From positions 186,001-250,000 of the forward strand of contig JAAEZG010000001.1 of NCBI GenBank assembly GCA_018222985.1: a stretch of DNA of 64,000 bases. The letters run 5' to 3'. The DNA comes from Gammaproteobacteria bacterium. Its GTDB lineage: Bacteria > Pseudomonadota > Gammaproteobacteria > Enterobacterales > Alteromonadaceae. Below the pieces are notes generated by a model. It worked only from the letters and a program-made list of their open reading frames with translations. It was not told the origin of the DNA and ran no database searches. This document shows positions 26,932-37,756 of the stretch, piece after piece. The position numbers were made by a program, and so were the translations under genes. Every line of letters starts with the position of its first letter. Position 1 is the first letter of the stretch.

Positions 26932-29071
26932 TTTGGCGTACCTTAAATAGGTGATGAATACCTTTGTGACGCGCAAAGTCTGGCGAAATTGAACGCTGTG
27001 TTAGGTCTTGCGCGACTAAAAATGCCTCAGCTAGGCCTTCTTCATCGAGCTTGAAACGTCGTTTGTTATTGGAGAACAAAATAACGCCGCCGTCTTTTAA
27101 CAAGCGCGCAGCAAGTTTCAGTAGTTGTACGTGATCACGTTGAATATCTAACACGTCGTCCATTTTCTTAGAGTTTGAAAACGTCGGCGGATCAAGAAAA
27201 ATAACGTCATACCGTTGTTGTGGCCGTTGTTCGCGCAGCCATTGCACGCAATCAGCCTGAACAAACTGGTACTGCCGCCCGTACAACTTGTTTAAGGTGA
27301 AGTTGCGTTGGCCCCAGGCCAAGTAGGATTTCGACAAATCAACCGAGGTTATATCACTAGCCCCACCTAACGCGGCATGCACCGACGCTGTGCAGGTATA
27401 AGCAAATAGATTCAGTACGCTTTTACCTTCACTGAGTTTTCCAAGCTCGCGTCGCGCCCAACGGTGGTCTAGAAATAGGCCGGTGTCGAGATAATCACTT
27501 AGATTGACCTCAAACTGTGCGTCGTACTCGTGGACAACGCGTACCAAACCACGCGGCTCTTGTTTTTGATATTGTTGTTTGCCCGACTGCCGCTGACGCA
27601 CCTTAAGCGTAATATTTTCCGCCGAATAAGGCAGGGCTTGGGCTACGGTATCAATTAAAAACCACAGTCTGTCTTTTGCTACCGCTTCTGGAATGTCTTT
27701 TGGGGCAGCATACTCTTGAATAACAACGCAGTCGTCATAAATATCAATTGCCGCATTGTATTCAGGTAGGTCTGCGTCATACAGGCGCCACGCGTTAACC
27801 CCTTCTTTTGCGGCCCATTTTTCAAACTTCTGGTAGTTTTTATTGAGCCTATTCGCCAAATCATTCGATTGCGATTGGGTAAACTCTGGTTGCTCTTGGG
27901 TTAAGTCATAAAGTGCTAATGTCGTTTCTAAAGCGCCGTTAAACAGTTTGTATTTGCGCTGACTGCGTAGTTTCATGCGCTTTAACAAGGTGTCGTCACC
28001 CGCTAATACCGCAACCTGCCAACCGTTAAAATGTTCACGCAACTGGGCGCCAAATCGACGATAAAGCAACAGTGTTTGTATTTCTTCGCCGAGGCGCTCC
28101 CCATACGGCGGGTTACAGACCAGCAAAGGAGCTTGTTCTTGGCTGATAGACACCGCCGGTGCACTCACCTGTTCGGCGTTAGCTACCTGCCAAGTACAAA
28201 ATTCATTTAAACCAAGCCGAATGGCATTTTGCTCCGCTATGGCGAGCACTTTGGGATCATGATCAAAGCCAATAAATTGTGCTTGGCGCTCAGCCTTGGC
28301 TGTTTCGAAGCGTTGCTGCGCTTGTTCAAGCTCAGCAGCCCAAATAGATTGGTCATGACCGCTCCAGCGTTGGAAGCCCCAGTCGGTGCGAGCCAAGCCT
28401 GGAGCACGTTCAAAACGAATCATTGCGGCTTCGAGTAACAATGTGCCCGAGCCACAGAATGGGTCAAACACAACGCCCTGTTCGCTCGTCATGCCGCTAC
28501 GAATAATCACAGCTGCAGCCAAGGTTTCACGCAATGGTGCAGCGCCTTGCTGTTGCCGATATCCACGTTTATGCAAACTATCGCCAGCAAGATCGAGATA
28601 CCAGGTTAATTTTTCTTTCTGAATATGCGCATTAATACGAAGGTCGGGTTCTTCTTTTGAAACATTTGGGCGTTCTAGGCCTTGCGCTCTGAATCGGTCG
28701 ACAATGCCGTCTTTTATAAGCTGTGCGCCAAATTGGGTGTGGCGTATTTCATGGTTGCGACCACTAAAGTCGATCAAGAATGTTTGCTGCGGCGATTGAA
28801 ATACAGTTTCCCAAGGCGTTTCTGCTACGGCAACAGGAATATCTTGCGCACGCTTAATAAAGCTTTCGCCCAACATAAGTAATACGCGATTGGCGAGTCG
28901 CGTCCATAAACAAACGCGATAAGCACAGGCTAAGTCGCCCTCAAACCAACAACCACCTGCGGTTTGCCGCACATTTGTGGCACCGAGTTGCTGTAGTTCG
29001 TCAAATAATAAAGGTTCAAGCCCTTTGGCGCAGGTTGCAAACAAGCGCATCGCTGAAGACGTGGTAGTCAT
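26924..29071 (-). CDS. rlmL: 23S rRNA methyltransferase RlmL/RlmKL
   Basis: This fused methyltransferase makes m2G2445 (RlmL half) and m7G2069 (RlmK half) in 23S rRNA. In order: a THUMP domain (about 50-150), an N-terminal methyltransferase with VFDPFCGSGTLLLEAA and the NPPY catalytic motif (LVCNPPYGERL), then a second methyltransferase with LNLFAYTCTASVHAALGG and IFLDPPTFSNSKKM. The start is uncertain: ATGs at 29095, 29071 and 29050 are all in frame, none with a strong ribosome binding site. A TATAAT-like sequence only a few bases before 29095 argues against the first. Confidence 0.96.
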   Translation of the reverse strand: MTTTSSAMRLFATCAKGLEPLLFDELQQLGATNVRQTAGGCWFEGDLACAYRVCLWTRLANRVLLMLGESFIKRAQDIPVAVAETPWETVFQSPQQTFLIDFSGRNHEIRHTQFGAQLIKDGIVDRFRAQGLERPNVSKEEPDLRINAHIQKEKLTWYLDLAGDSLHKRGYRQQQGAAPLRETLAAAVIIRSGMTSEQGVVFDPFCGSGTLLLEAAMIRFERAPGLARTDWGFQRWSGHDQSIWAAELEQAQQRFETAKAERQAQFIGFDHDPKVLAIAEQNAIRLGLNEFCTWQVANAEQVSAPAVSISQEQAPLLVCNPPYGERLGEEIQTLLLYRRFGAQLREHFNGWQVAVLAGDDTLLKRMKLRSQRKYKLFNGALETTLALYDLTQEQPEFTQSQSNDLANRLNKNYQKFEKWAAKEGVNAWRLYDADLPEYNAAIDIYDDCVVIQEYAAPKDIPEAVAKDRLWFLIDTVAQALPYSAENITLKVRQRQSGKQQYQKQEPRGLVRVVHEYDAQFEVNLSDYLDTGLFLDHRWARRELGKLSEGKSVLNLFAYTCTASVHAALGGASDITSVDLSKSYLAWGQRNFTLNKLYGRQYQFVQADCVQWLREQRPQQRYDVIFLDPPTFSNSKKMDDVLDIQRDHVQLLKLAARLLKDGGVILFSNNKRRFKLDEEGLAEAFLVAQDLTQRSISPDFARHKGIHHLFKVRQSD

Positions 29072-29203
29072 TAAGATATCTTTGTTAGTGGTCATAGTCG
29101 CTATTATAGCGAAGTCGCAGCGCTGTGTATCGCGACAATTGTGCGTTTATTGCGCGGTTGAACGCGAATCGCTTATTAAATAGGCGAACGGTGAAATAAG
29201 CTA

Positions 29204-29232
29204 TTGCGTTATGTGTTGTGGGGCAGTAACAT
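29204..29232 (+). promoter_or_regulatory. Candidate promoter of tRNA-fMet
   Basis: TTGCGT (29204-29209) and TAACAT (29227-29232) are 17 bases apart, followed by the G/C-rich discriminator GCGC typical of stable-RNA promoters. The tRNA begins 14 bases later. Confidence 0.5.
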
Positions 29233-29245
29233 GCGCAGCATCGGA

Positions 29246-29322
<77 letters not shown>

Positions 29323-29329
29323 ATTCCTT

Positions 29330-31096
29330 TCAATGTAATTTCCAATTTCGAATCAGTTCGTCTTGATATCCCGGTTTTCCTAAGTGCTCCAAGTAATTTA
29401 TCAAAATATGTTGAATTTGATCCGGAGAGCTAAACACAACTTGCGAACCATCTAAACCAGCAAAGCCACCTCCCCCTTGGGCACGGTAGTTATTGGTGGC
29501 AACATAATAGGTTTCACTTTGCGCAAAAGAAATTGAGGCAGAAACACGCTCTCCTACCGGCTTGCTAACGTCAATTTGATAATCAAACCCAGCAAATGTA
29601 TCAAATTGGTATGACGGTATATCTTGAACGACGTGCCCCCACGCCGAGCTGGTGACATTTGGTTGCAATGCTGCAGCCGACTGCTCAAGCCAGCGCTTAA
29701 GCTGCACACCCGTTACTGCAACCACCTCAAGCGTATTTGGGTAACGATAAAGATCGCCGATATGGCCTAGGGTTAAAACCCCACTGGGAACAAATGTAAA
29801 CTGATTATCATTGTACATCTGTTCATTAAGTGCGGCGTTAAAAGGTGCAACAGCGCTGAATAATGGCCGTTGCGGTAACTTGTTACCCACTTCGCTATTG
29901 GCAAAAGCGCGTTCAACATACCAGCGTTGAGCCCAATGAATGAACTGCAACGCGTGAGTAGGTTCAACACGCGCCTTAGCCAAACTTAAGTCATGAGTAC
30001 TATGACCTATAGCTTGCTTCATGTAGGTTTCAGTTGCCCGATGACTACTCGTTAAATGCTCTAGAACTTTAGGGTCAGGATGTTCCGCCGCGGCAATGAC
30101 CTGACTGCTAGAAGCGACAATTTGCCATTTCGATTCGCTAAACGTCAGCGACAAATCAATGACCCCCAAAAACTTGCCTTGCGTACCCGGCTGCACACTT
30201 GGTTTGCCGAATAAAGTTCCTTGCTGGCTGTTTACATGCGCTAACTGGTCATAAACCTTGCTACCCGGGAACACCTCATGTTGATGACCAAAAATAATGG
30301 CATCCACTGCTGGTATTTGTGCAAGTTGCCAAACGCCCTGTTCGCTATCGACACCATCATCGTTGTTCTTCGGCATGCCAGAGTGCGCCGCTAATGCAAT
30401 AATATCCGCCCCAGCGCGTTGCGCTTCTGCGACGGCTTGTTTTGCCGCTGGCAACATGTCTGCTACCTTAACGTGATCACGTAAATGGTGTGCGTCCCAC
30501 TGCATAATTTGTGGCGGCAAAACGCCGACAACAGCAACCTTTAAAGGTTGTTGCCGGCCGCTGACGACGGGGCTTAATGAAAACATATGAAAGGCTTTGT
30601 GCCGCAGCGAACGACTCGCTAGCGCCGATATTGCCGTTAAGTTGGCACCAAGCAGCGGTAAAGTGTGTTTGTCACCGCCATAAGCATGCTGCAAATAGGC
30701 TAGCCCGTAGTTGAACTCATGATTGCCTAAATTTGCGGCGTCATAGCCCATCAATGCAAGCAAGCTGGCAATCGACGGTAGGCTTTGTGATGACTCAAGC
30801 GCTTGATAGTTTGCAACCAGCATATCGGTCATCGGTGACCCTTGAATCAAGTCGCCATTATCAATCAGTAGCGATATATCAGCCAATTGCCGTTGCTGTT
30901 GAATAATTGGCATTAAATGCGCAAGCCCAAATGGCTCTGCCTTTTTGCTGAAATAGTTATAGCCCGAGAAGTGGCCATGCACGTCGCTGGTAGCAAGCAG
31001 CTTTAGCTTGATCGGCTGGTTAGCATAACTGTTTGACATAAGTAGTACTATTGAGGGAAGCAGAAACAACAACCAAGCAAGTTTACGTGTTGCCAT
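29330..31096 (-). CDS. Periplasmic 5'-nucleotidase/2',3'-cyclic phosphodiesterase (CpdB/UshA family)
   Basis: The 588 residues have a signal peptide (about 1-25) and then a calcineurin-like metallophosphatase domain with the metal-binding motifs SDVHGHF, NGDLIQGSPMTD, GNHEFNYGL, AAHSGMP and GHQHEVFPG. The C-terminal domain is the 5'-nucleotidase substrate domain (VEVVAVTGVQLKRWLE, YRAQGGGGFAGL). This is the layout of enzymes that salvage external nucleotides; whether it prefers 5'-nucleotides or 2',3'-cyclic ones is unclear, though it looks closer to CpdB. It follows zapC by 6 bases. Confidence 0.9.
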   Translation of the reverse strand: MATRKLAWLLFLLPSIVLLMSNSYANQPIKLKLLATSDVHGHFSGYNYFSKKAEPFGLAHLMPIIQQQRQLADISLLIDNGDLIQGSPMTDMLVANYQALESSQSLPSIASLLALMGYDAANLGNHEFNYGLAYLQHAYGGDKHTLPLLGANLTAISALASRSLRHKAFHMFSLSPVVSGRQQPLKVAVVGVLPPQIMQWDAHHLRDHVKVADMLPAAKQAVAEAQRAGADIIALAAHSGMPKNNDDGVDSEQGVWQLAQIPAVDAIIFGHQHEVFPGSKVYDQLAHVNSQQGTLFGKPSVQPGTQGKFLGVIDLSLTFSESKWQIVASSSQVIAAAEHPDPKVLEHLTSSHRATETYMKQAIGHSTHDLSLAKARVEPTHALQFIHWAQRWYVERAFANSEVGNKLPQRPLFSAVAPFNAALNEQMYNDNQFTFVPSGVLTLGHIGDLYRYPNTLEVVAVTGVQLKRWLEQSAAALQPNVTSSAWGHVVQDIPSYQFDTFAGFDYQIDVSKPVGERVSASISFAQSETYYVATNNYRAQGGGGFAGLDGSQVVFSSPDQIQHILINYLEHLGKPGYQDELIRNWKLH

Positions 31097-31102
31097 GGTG
31101 AA

Positions 31103-31651
31103 TCAAGCTTGCTTTAAATGGCTATCAGTACTGTTTTCGTGACTTTCATGTAATGCTTGTAACCGATTCGGCATTACTTTAATAACATCGAATTGGCGTA
31201 GGGTTTTAATGTCTGACAGCGGAAAGTCGCCGCCTAACACCATACACTCAACAAACTCTCCGTCGGTTGAAGTGATTGCACAAATCGACTCGGCCATACC
31301 TGAGTTAAGGCTGACCAACTGCCCTACTTCTAGGCTGGTTGGGGCATGTTCTGCGGTTTGAAAGTACCAGCTTTGAGGCATCTGTGGCCGACCATATCGC
31401 GAAAAGATTAGGTAGTTTAATGATGCTTCAAGGGCGGTTTGGGCGGCAACAATGCCGGAGCTTTCTAAAGCGTCGTAAAAGCTTTGAAACTGTTCGGCAT
31501 CGTCTGTTGAAAAGGCGGCGCGCATAGCGTGCAACGGCACCAACCGCGAGCTTTTATAAGGCGCCGAATGAACGATGCCTTGCTCAAGCTCAATTTGCAG
31601 TTGCTGTTGTTCGGGGTCATAAACCCAATGCCATTGTGCTATTGCGTGCAC
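31103..31651 (-). CDS. zapC: Cell division protein ZapC
   Basis: The 182-residue protein begins AIAQWHWVYDPEQQQLQIEL, with QTALEASLNYLIFSRYGRPQMPQSWYF, the conserved ZapC core. ZapC binds FtsZ and stabilises the Z ring. It lies next to pyrD as in E. coli. It has no membrane segments, so it acts in the cytoplasm at the division site. Confidence 0.92.
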   Translation of the reverse strand: MHAIAQWHWVYDPEQQQLQIELEQGIVHSAPYKSSRLVPLHAMRAAFSTDDAEQFQSFYDALESSGIVAAQTALEASLNYLIFSRYGRPQMPQSWYFQTAEHAPTSLEVGQLVSLNSGMAESICAITSTDGEFVECMVLGGDFPLSDIKTLRQFDVIKVMPNRLQALHESHENSTDSHLKQA

Positions 31652-31706
31652 GGTAATTTCCTAAATGTTAGTCAGTTGTTTATAAATTAACGAACTATAC
31701 GGCGTT

Positions 31707-32714
31707 TTACAAGGCATTCACGACATTGCGAATTAATTTAGGACCATGGTAAATAAACCCTGTATATATTTGCACAAGGCTAGCCCCCGCGGCTAACTTC
31801 GCTTGTGCAGCCTCTGCGCTATCAATACCCCCCACTGCAATAATGGGAAGCTTACCTTGCGCACGCTCAGCAATGGTTTTTACCACCTTGGTACTGGCTT
31901 CAAATAATACTTTACCACTTAGGCCACCAGCTTCTTCAGCATGGGGTAAGCCCGCGACGGCATCGCGACTTAGTGTGGTGTTGGTTGCAATAACCGCATC
32001 GATTTCATGTTCGACTAAAGCGTCCGTAATCGCTTGAATGCCTTCTTGTGTTAAATCGGGGGCAATTTTTACAGCAATTGGAACATAGCGTCCATGATGA
32101 TCGGCTAAGGCAGCTTGCTCTGCTTTTAAAGCACTCAGCAGCTCATGCAACGCGCTGCCGTGTTGAAATTCTCGCAACCCAGGCGTGTTCGGTGACGAAA
32201 TATTTACCGTAATGTAAGCCGCGTATGGATAAACCTTTTGCATGCAGTGAATATAGTCTTGCACTGCTTCTGCCTCTGGTGTGTCTTTGTTTTTACCGAT
32301 GTTAATACCAAGCACACCGTTGAAACGGCTTTTCTTAACCTGTTCAACAAGATAATCCACGCCAAGGTTATTAAACCCCATACGGTTAATAATGGCTTCT
32401 TTTTCGACAATTCGAAACAAGCGCGGTTTCGGGTTACCAGGTTGTGGGCGCGGCGTTACCGTACCCACTTCAATAAAGCCAAAACCCATTTGCGCAAACG
32501 CATCAATGCATTCGGCGTTTTTGTCTAACCCAGCCGCAAGACCTACCGCGTTTGGAAATTCTATTCCCATCACGGTCACGGGCTTATGCGCTATCTTTTG
32601 GCGCCAAGCCAATGCCAGTGGCGTATGCGCAAAGCGTTTCAGCAGTTTCAAGGTTAATTCATGTGACTGTTCAGCGTCCTTACTGAACAGCCATTTACGG
32701 GCAAGTGAATACAT
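31707..32714 (-). CDS. pyrD: Dihydroorotate dehydrogenase (quinone), class 2
   Basis: PyrD oxidises dihydroorotate to orotate with FMN and passes electrons to quinone at the inner membrane. The 335 residues include the N-terminal membrane-associating helices of class 2, the FMN site [13 protein letters not shown], the catalytic Ser region [14 protein letters not shown], and [11 protein letters not shown]. Only 3 bases separate its ATG from the stop of the NAD-glutamate dehydrogenase gene, and zapC follows after 55 bases. Confidence 0.97.
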   Translation of the reverse strand: MYSLARKWLFSKDAEQSHELTLKLLKRFAHTPLALAWRQKIAHKPVTVMGIEFPNAVGLAAGLDKNAECIDAFAQMGFGFIEVGTVTPRPQPGNPKPRLFRIVEKEAIINRMGFNNLGVDYLVEQVKKSRFNGVLGINIGKNKDTPEAEAVQDYIHCMQKVYPYAAYITVNISSPNTPGLREFQHGSALHELLSALKAEQAALADHHGRYVPIAVKIAPDLTQEGIQAITDALVEHEIDAVIATNTTLSRDAVAGLPHAEEAGGLSGKVLFEASTKVVKTIAERAQGKLPIIAVGGIDSAEAAQAKLAAGASLVQIYTGFIYHGPKLIRNVVNAL

Positions 32715-32717
32715 GAA

Positions 32718-35700
32718 TTAATTCACCGACGACGTGCAGTTATGGTTCAACAACATCAACTCGCGCAACGCCACCGAGAATTTTGCAAACTCGTGCGCTT
32801 TCGTTGTACGGAAGTCTGACAACATCACTAACCAACGATCTACGTACACTTTGTTGTCGGCTAACCAGGTTTCTAAAACAGCCAAGCCGTCTTGTTTTGC
32901 ATCGCCTGACTTGAGCATGCTCATGGTTAGTGAGCGCTGTTGCCAATCTAACTCTTCACGGAACGCAGCGCGTGCCAACGCCTGCCAGTGGTTATCAACC
33001 GGTTGGCTGTTAATTTGATCAAGGAACCAATGTAACGACACACGTGAACCCAAGTTGAAGTATGCGTTAGCAACAGTGCCAACTTTACGGCCGGTTTCAT
33101 GGGTAATGTCCGCAATATCAAGCGCCGAGAACAAGGTGGTTAAAATACCAATGTTATGGGCTAATTTTGCCGGTACACCTTGCGCTTGTAACTTGTCAAT
33201 TTGCTTCTCAATTTGTGCACGCTCGTCGGCTACCAAGTAGTTGAGAACGTTCTTACGCAAATCGTCAAAGCTCGCTTTATAGAAATCAATACGCTCTTGA
33301 ATGGTCGTCAAACTTGGGTTGCGATGACGCAAGAACCAACGAGTTGAACGACGCACGACGCGGCGCAGCTGGAACAACATATTATTTTGTACTTCAGCTG
33401 GTATTTTGTTGTTGCCGGCTTCAATTTCTTCCATCAACCCACGTAAGTTAAAGCATTCGCGTGCAACCACGTAAGCCGAAGCCACTTCAGCAACCGTAGA
33501 GCCCGTTGCGTCAACCTTGCGGTAGACAAAGTTAGGGCCCATGTCGTTCACAATGTTATTAGCTAATCGCGTTGCAATAATCTGAGCGCGCAATGGATGA
33601 TTCTCCATCGCTTCCGCATACTTTTCTTGCAATGGCACTGGGAACGCATTGATTAACGAGCGCGCATGGAACGGATCAGCCATGATTTCATCGTCAAGCA
33701 ATTGCTCTTTTAAAACCATTTTGCCGTACGCGGTAATAACGGCCAATTCTGGGCGCGTTAACCCTTTACCTTGCGCTTGACGCTCGGCTAATTCATCGTC
33801 ATCTGGTAAGAACTCAATAGCACGGTTAAGCTGCCCTTCTCGTTCTAAGTGATGTATGAAACGTTGCAATTCTTTCACTTGGTCAGCGCCACGAATAGCT
33901 GTCACAGAAATAGACTGCGACTGACGGAAACAGTCTTTAATGACGATTTGCGCCACTTCGTCGGTCATGTCGTACAACAGTTGGTCACGTTGTTTTAACG
34001 TCAAATCACCGTTGTCAACCAAGCCGTTCAGCAGTATTTTAATGTTTACTTCGTTGTCTGAGCAGTCAACACCGCCTACGTTGTCTACGGCGTCAGTGTT
34101 AATGCGACCGCCGTTACGAGCATATTCAATACGGCCTAACTGGGTAAAACCGAGGTTGCCGCCCTCGCCCACAACTTTTGCTCGCAGGTCTTTACCGTTA
34201 ACGCGCAATGCGTCGTTGGCACGGTCGCCTACATCGCTGTCGCTTTCACTTGACGACTTCACATAGGTGCCAATGCCGCCGTTCCAGAACAAGTCGACGT
34301 TCAGGGTCAAAATAGCTTTGATTAACTCATTAGGTGTAAACGACTTCTTCTGAGTATTGAACAGCTTTTTCATTTCTGGCGACAGTTCAATCGCTTTTGC
34401 ACTGCGCAAGAAAATGCCGCCACCCTCAGAAATCAGTGACTTGTCGAAATCTTCCCAAGAAGAGCGTGGCAACTTGAACATGCGCTCGCGTTCGGCATAG
34501 GTTTTCGCCGCATTTGGATTCGGGTCTACAAATATATGCATGTGGTTAAATGCTGCAACTAAGCGCGTGTGTTTTGACAACAACATGCCATTACCGAATA
34601 CGTCACCGGCCATGTCACCTACGCCAACGGCAGTAAAGTCTGTGGTTTGACAATCAATGCCTAGCTCACGGAAGTGGCGCTTCACCGATTCCCACGCACC
34701 ACGTGCGGTGATGCCCATTTTCTTATGGTCATAACCTACAGAACCACCCGATGCAAAAGCATCTCGCAGCCAGAAGTTATATTCTGCAGAAATACTGTTC
34801 GCGATATCTGAGAATGTTGCCGTGCCTTTGTCTGCAGCTACAACCAAATAGGTGTCATCTTCATCATGGCGAACCACATCTTTTGGCGGTACAACTTCGC
34901 CGTTTACAATATTGTCCGTAATGTCTAGCAACGCGCGAATAAATGTACGATAGCAAGCCTTACCTTCTTCAAAGAAGGCTTCGCGCTCTTCGGGTAAATG
35001 TTTACAGAAGAAACCACCTTTCGCGCCAACCGGCACAATTACAGTGTTTTTTACTTGTTGCGCTTTTACCAAGCCTAGCACTTCAGTACGGAAGTCTTCT
35101 CGACGGTCAGACCAACGCAAACCACCTCGCGCAACCTTACCACCACGCAAGTGAACACCTTCAACGCGCGGCGAATAGACGAAAATTTCATATTTCGGCA
35201 GTGGTAACGGCATTTCTGGAATCATTTCTGGCATAAACTTCACAGAAATATATGGTTTTTCATTGCCAGCTTGGTCTTGTTGGAAAAAGTTGGTGCGCAA
35301 AGCCGCCAAAATCAACTCAACATAACGACGAATAATACGGTCGTCATCTAGGTTCGCAACATTCTCAAGTTCTGAGTTAATGCGGGCTTCAAGTGCTTCA
35401 ATTTTCTTCTCGCGACTTTTTTCTTTCGGGTCGAATTTTGAGTAGAACAATTTAACAATAAGTTTGGCAATTAACGGGTACTTGCTAAAGGTGCTTTCAA
35501 TGTATGCTTGGCTAAATGTGGTACCAATTTGACGCATGTATTTTGCAAACATACGTAAAATAATTACTTGGCGGCCCGTTAAGCCAGCGCTTAATACTAA
35601 GCGGTTGAAACCGTCGTCTTCGTAATGACCGTCCCACACTTTCGCAAAAGCGTTTTGGAACACGTCGCGGCTAGCTTCTAAATCTAGCTTGACGTTGCTG

Positions 35701-37562
35701 TGCAACATTTGGAAATCGAGAATCCAGAACACATCGCCGTCTGTTGTTTTAATTTGGTATGGGCTTTCACCAATAATACGCAAACCAAAGTTTTCCAACA
35801 TTGGCAACACGTCAGACAAATGAATTGGTTCGTCTTTATGGAATAATTTCAGACGAATTTTCTTACTGGTTTCATTTTCTTCACGCGAACGGTAGAACAA
35901 CATGCCAAGCTTGTGATCATCGTCAAGTGCTTCAATTTGTTGTATATCCGCAATAGCAACCGACGGTAGAATTTCTTCTTTGTAAGCACGCGGAAACGCA
36001 TTCGAGTAACGCTTATTCAGGGCATTGGCTTTGGCTTCGCCAAAGGTGCTGCTTAGAATGCGTTCAAAGTTATCTTCCCATGTACGGGCGGCTTCAATGA
36101 GGTTTTGCTCTAATTCTTTCACGTCAATGTCCTGTACGTGTTCGCCAATGCGCACGGTGTAATGGGTGCGAGCTAGCGACGACTCTGAAAAATAGGTGGT
36201 GAAATCTACATCGGCTTTGCTATGAAGCGTATTCGCCAAAATTTGCTGGGTACGCTGACGCAGTAATGTGTTGTAGCGCTCTTTAGGCACGTACACCATA
36301 CATGATGCAAAACGACCAAATATGTCGCGGCGAACGAATACGCGCGTCATATCGCGCTCTTGCATTTGCAATACGCCCAAGCCAACTTCAAGTAAGTCGT
36401 CTTCGTTTGCTTGAACAATTTCATCACGTGGGTAGGTTTCTAAAATATTCAACAATGCTTTTGCGGCGTGCGAATTCGACGCAAAGCCCGACGCTTCCAT
36501 CACGCGTTTAATTTTATCGCCCACTAATGGCACGTCGCGCGCACTGTTGTTATAAAAGCTGCTTGAATACAAACCAATAAAACGGTCTTCGCCAATCACT
36601 TTGCCGTTCTTATCGAAACGCTTAATACCTATATAGTCGCAATACGCTGGACGGTGAACCCGTGATTTTGTATTGGTTTTGGTTAGCAGTAATAAGCTAT
36701 CGTCAAAGGTTAAATCACGCGCGACTTCTGGCAGTGAAGACACTAAACGCTCTTTGTTATTAGCGCTTTTACGCATTAACCCCAAGCTTGAGTCTGTGAC
36801 TTGACGAATAACGTAGTCACCTTCAACAGGCTTTAAGTCATAACGACGGTAGCCCATTAACGTAAAGTTGTCTTGGGCTAACCAGCTTAAAAAGTTCTGA
36901 GCTTCCTTCAGTGCTTTTTTGTCGCCCGGATAACTAATATCTTTTAGTTCATTCGCAATCGCACTTAAGCGCTCACGCATTGGTAGCCAGTCAGAAACCG
37001 ACAGATTAATTTCGTCCATTACCGACGCAAGTTCTTTCTTCAATGTAGAAATGGAGTCTTTAGTTGTTTGACGATCAACCTCAATCAAAAACACCGTGTC
37101 GACTTCATTGTCTTCTTTGCGGGTACCTGCTTTTAACAACTCAGAAATCTGGTTGTTTTCGTCACGTTTGTGACTAATTGGCAAATGCAGAAGTAAATGC
37201 GAGGTAATACCTAAGCGAGACAACGCCATACGAATGGAGTCAACCATGAATGGACTATCCGACTGGATAATCTCAATAATGGTGTGTGCCGACTCCCATC
37301 CATGACGGGCTACTTCAGGGTTATAAATTTTGATTAATGCTTTTTCACCTGGCTTATAGTCGTTAAAACTATGCCATAAGCCCATCACTGCGCCATACAT
37401 ATCGCTGTCATTGCGTAACGCCAGATCATCCGGTGAGATGTTGCGAAATAGCCTCATCGCAAAGTCTTTGATTAAATCGGCACGATCGGTGGCTCGCTGC
37501 TGAATCAGATCGGCCACCTTTTGCAATACAACGGGAATCTGGCCTTCGCCAAACGCATTCAT
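32718..37562 (-). CDS. gdhB: NAD-dependent glutamate dehydrogenase, large (180 kDa) class
   Basis: The 1614-residue enzyme of the large tetrameric class deaminates glutamate to 2-oxoglutarate with NAD+. It has long N-terminal ACT-like and regulatory regions (about 1-700), then the catalytic core with RGGLRWSDRREDFRTEVLGLVKAQ and VPVGAKGGFF, a GDMAGDVFGNGML stretch and a C-terminal helical region. AAAGGACACC precedes the ATG. This class is catabolic, which fits growth on amino acids. The 194 bases upstream separate it from pepN and must hold its promoter. Confidence 0.97.
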   Translation of the reverse strand: MNAFGEGQIPVVLQKVADLIQQRATDRADLIKDFAMRLFRNISPDDLALRNDSDMYGAVMGLWHSFNDYKPGEKALIKIYNPEVARHGWESAHTIIEIIQSDSPFMVDSIRMALSRLGITSHLLLHLPISHKRDENNQISELLKAGTRKEDNEVDTVFLIEVDRQTTKDSISTLKKELASVMDEINLSVSDWLPMRERLSAIANELKDISYPGDKKALKEAQNFLSWLAQDNFTLMGYRRYDLKPVEGDYVIRQVTDSSLGLMRKSANNKERLVSSLPEVARDLTFDDSLLLLTKTNTKSRVHRPAYCDYIGIKRFDKNGKVIGEDRFIGLYSSSFYNNSARDVPLVGDKIKRVMEASGFASNSHAAKALLNILETYPRDEIVQANEDDLLEVGLGVLQMQERDMTRVFVRRDIFGRFASCMVYVPKERYNTLLRQRTQQILANTLHSKADVDFTTYFSESSLARTHYTVRIGEHVQDIDVKELEQNLIEAARTWEDNFERILSSTFGEAKANALNKRYSNAFPRAYKEEILPSVAIADIQQIEALDDDHKLGMLFYRSREENETSKKIRLKLFHKDEPIHLSDVLPMLENFGLRIIGESPYQIKTTDGDVFWILDFQMLHSNVKLDLEASRDVFQNAFAKVWDGHYEDDGFNRLVLSAGLTGRQVIILRMFAKYMRQIGTTFSQAYIESTFSKYPLIAKLIVKLFYSKFDPKEKSREKKIEALEARINSELENVANLDDDRIIRRYVELILAALRTNFFQQDQAGNEKPYISVKFMPEMIPEMPLPLPKYEIFVYSPRVEGVHLRGGKVARGGLRWSDRREDFRTEVLGLVKAQQVKNTVIVPVGAKGGFFCKHLPEEREAFFEEGKACYRTFIRALLDITDNIVNGEVVPPKDVVRHDEDDTYLVVAADKGTATFSDIANSISAEYNFWLRDAFASGGSVGYDHKKMGITARGAWESVKRHFRELGIDCQTTDFTAVGVGDMAGDVFGNGMLLSKHTRLVAAFNHMHIFVDPNPNAAKTYAERERMFKLPRSSWEDFDKSLISEGGGIFLRSAKAIELSPEMKKLFNTQKKSFTPNELIKAILTLNVDLFWNGGIGTYVKSSSESDSDVGDRANDALRVNGKDLRAKVVGEGGNLGFTQLGRIEYARNGGRINTDAVDNVGGVDCSDNEVNIKILLNGLVDNGDLTLKQRDQLLYDMTDEVAQIVIKDCFRQSQSISVTAIRGADQVKELQRFIHHLEREGQLNRAIEFLPDDDELAERQAQGKGLTRPELAVITAYGKMVLKEQLLDDEIMADPFHARSLINAFPVPLQEKYAEAMENHPLRAQIIATRLANNIVNDMGPNFVYRKVDATGSTVAEVASAYVVARECFNLRGLMEEIEAGNNKIPAEVQNNMLFQLRRVVRRSTRWFLRHRNPSLTTIQERIDFYKASFDDLRKNVLNYLVADERAQIEKQIDKLQAQGVPAKLAHNIGILTTLFSALDIADITHETGRKVGTVANAYFNLGSRVSLHWFLDQINSQPVDNHWQALARAAFREELDWQQRSLTMSMLKSGDAKQDGLAVLETWLADNKVYVDRWLVMLSDFRTTKAHEFAKFSVALRELMLLNHNCTSSVN

Positions 37563-37698
37563 GATGGTGTCCTTTTTACGTGATAGGTATAACGAAGCGG
37601 CGTGTTAATTGGCTACTAACATCACCCTACGAAATAATTGCTATTATTGTCGGACATTTAGGTAGGTTATTCAATGCTTATTATCAGGAAAAACACAG

Positions 37699-37729
37699 TG
37701 TTCAGACCACGAAATTCGGGGCCTGAACA
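37699..37729 (-). terminator. Probable terminator after pepN
   Basis: TGTTCAGGCC/GGTCTGAACA on the minus strand forms a 10-base-pair stem with one G-U pair, followed after a few bases by five T. It lies 28 bases after the pepN stop and closes the nhaC-pepN unit. The rest of 37563-37756 shows no gene. Confidence 0.6.
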
Positions 37730-37756
37730 TGTTTATGAGAAAGCTTTGCATGAATA

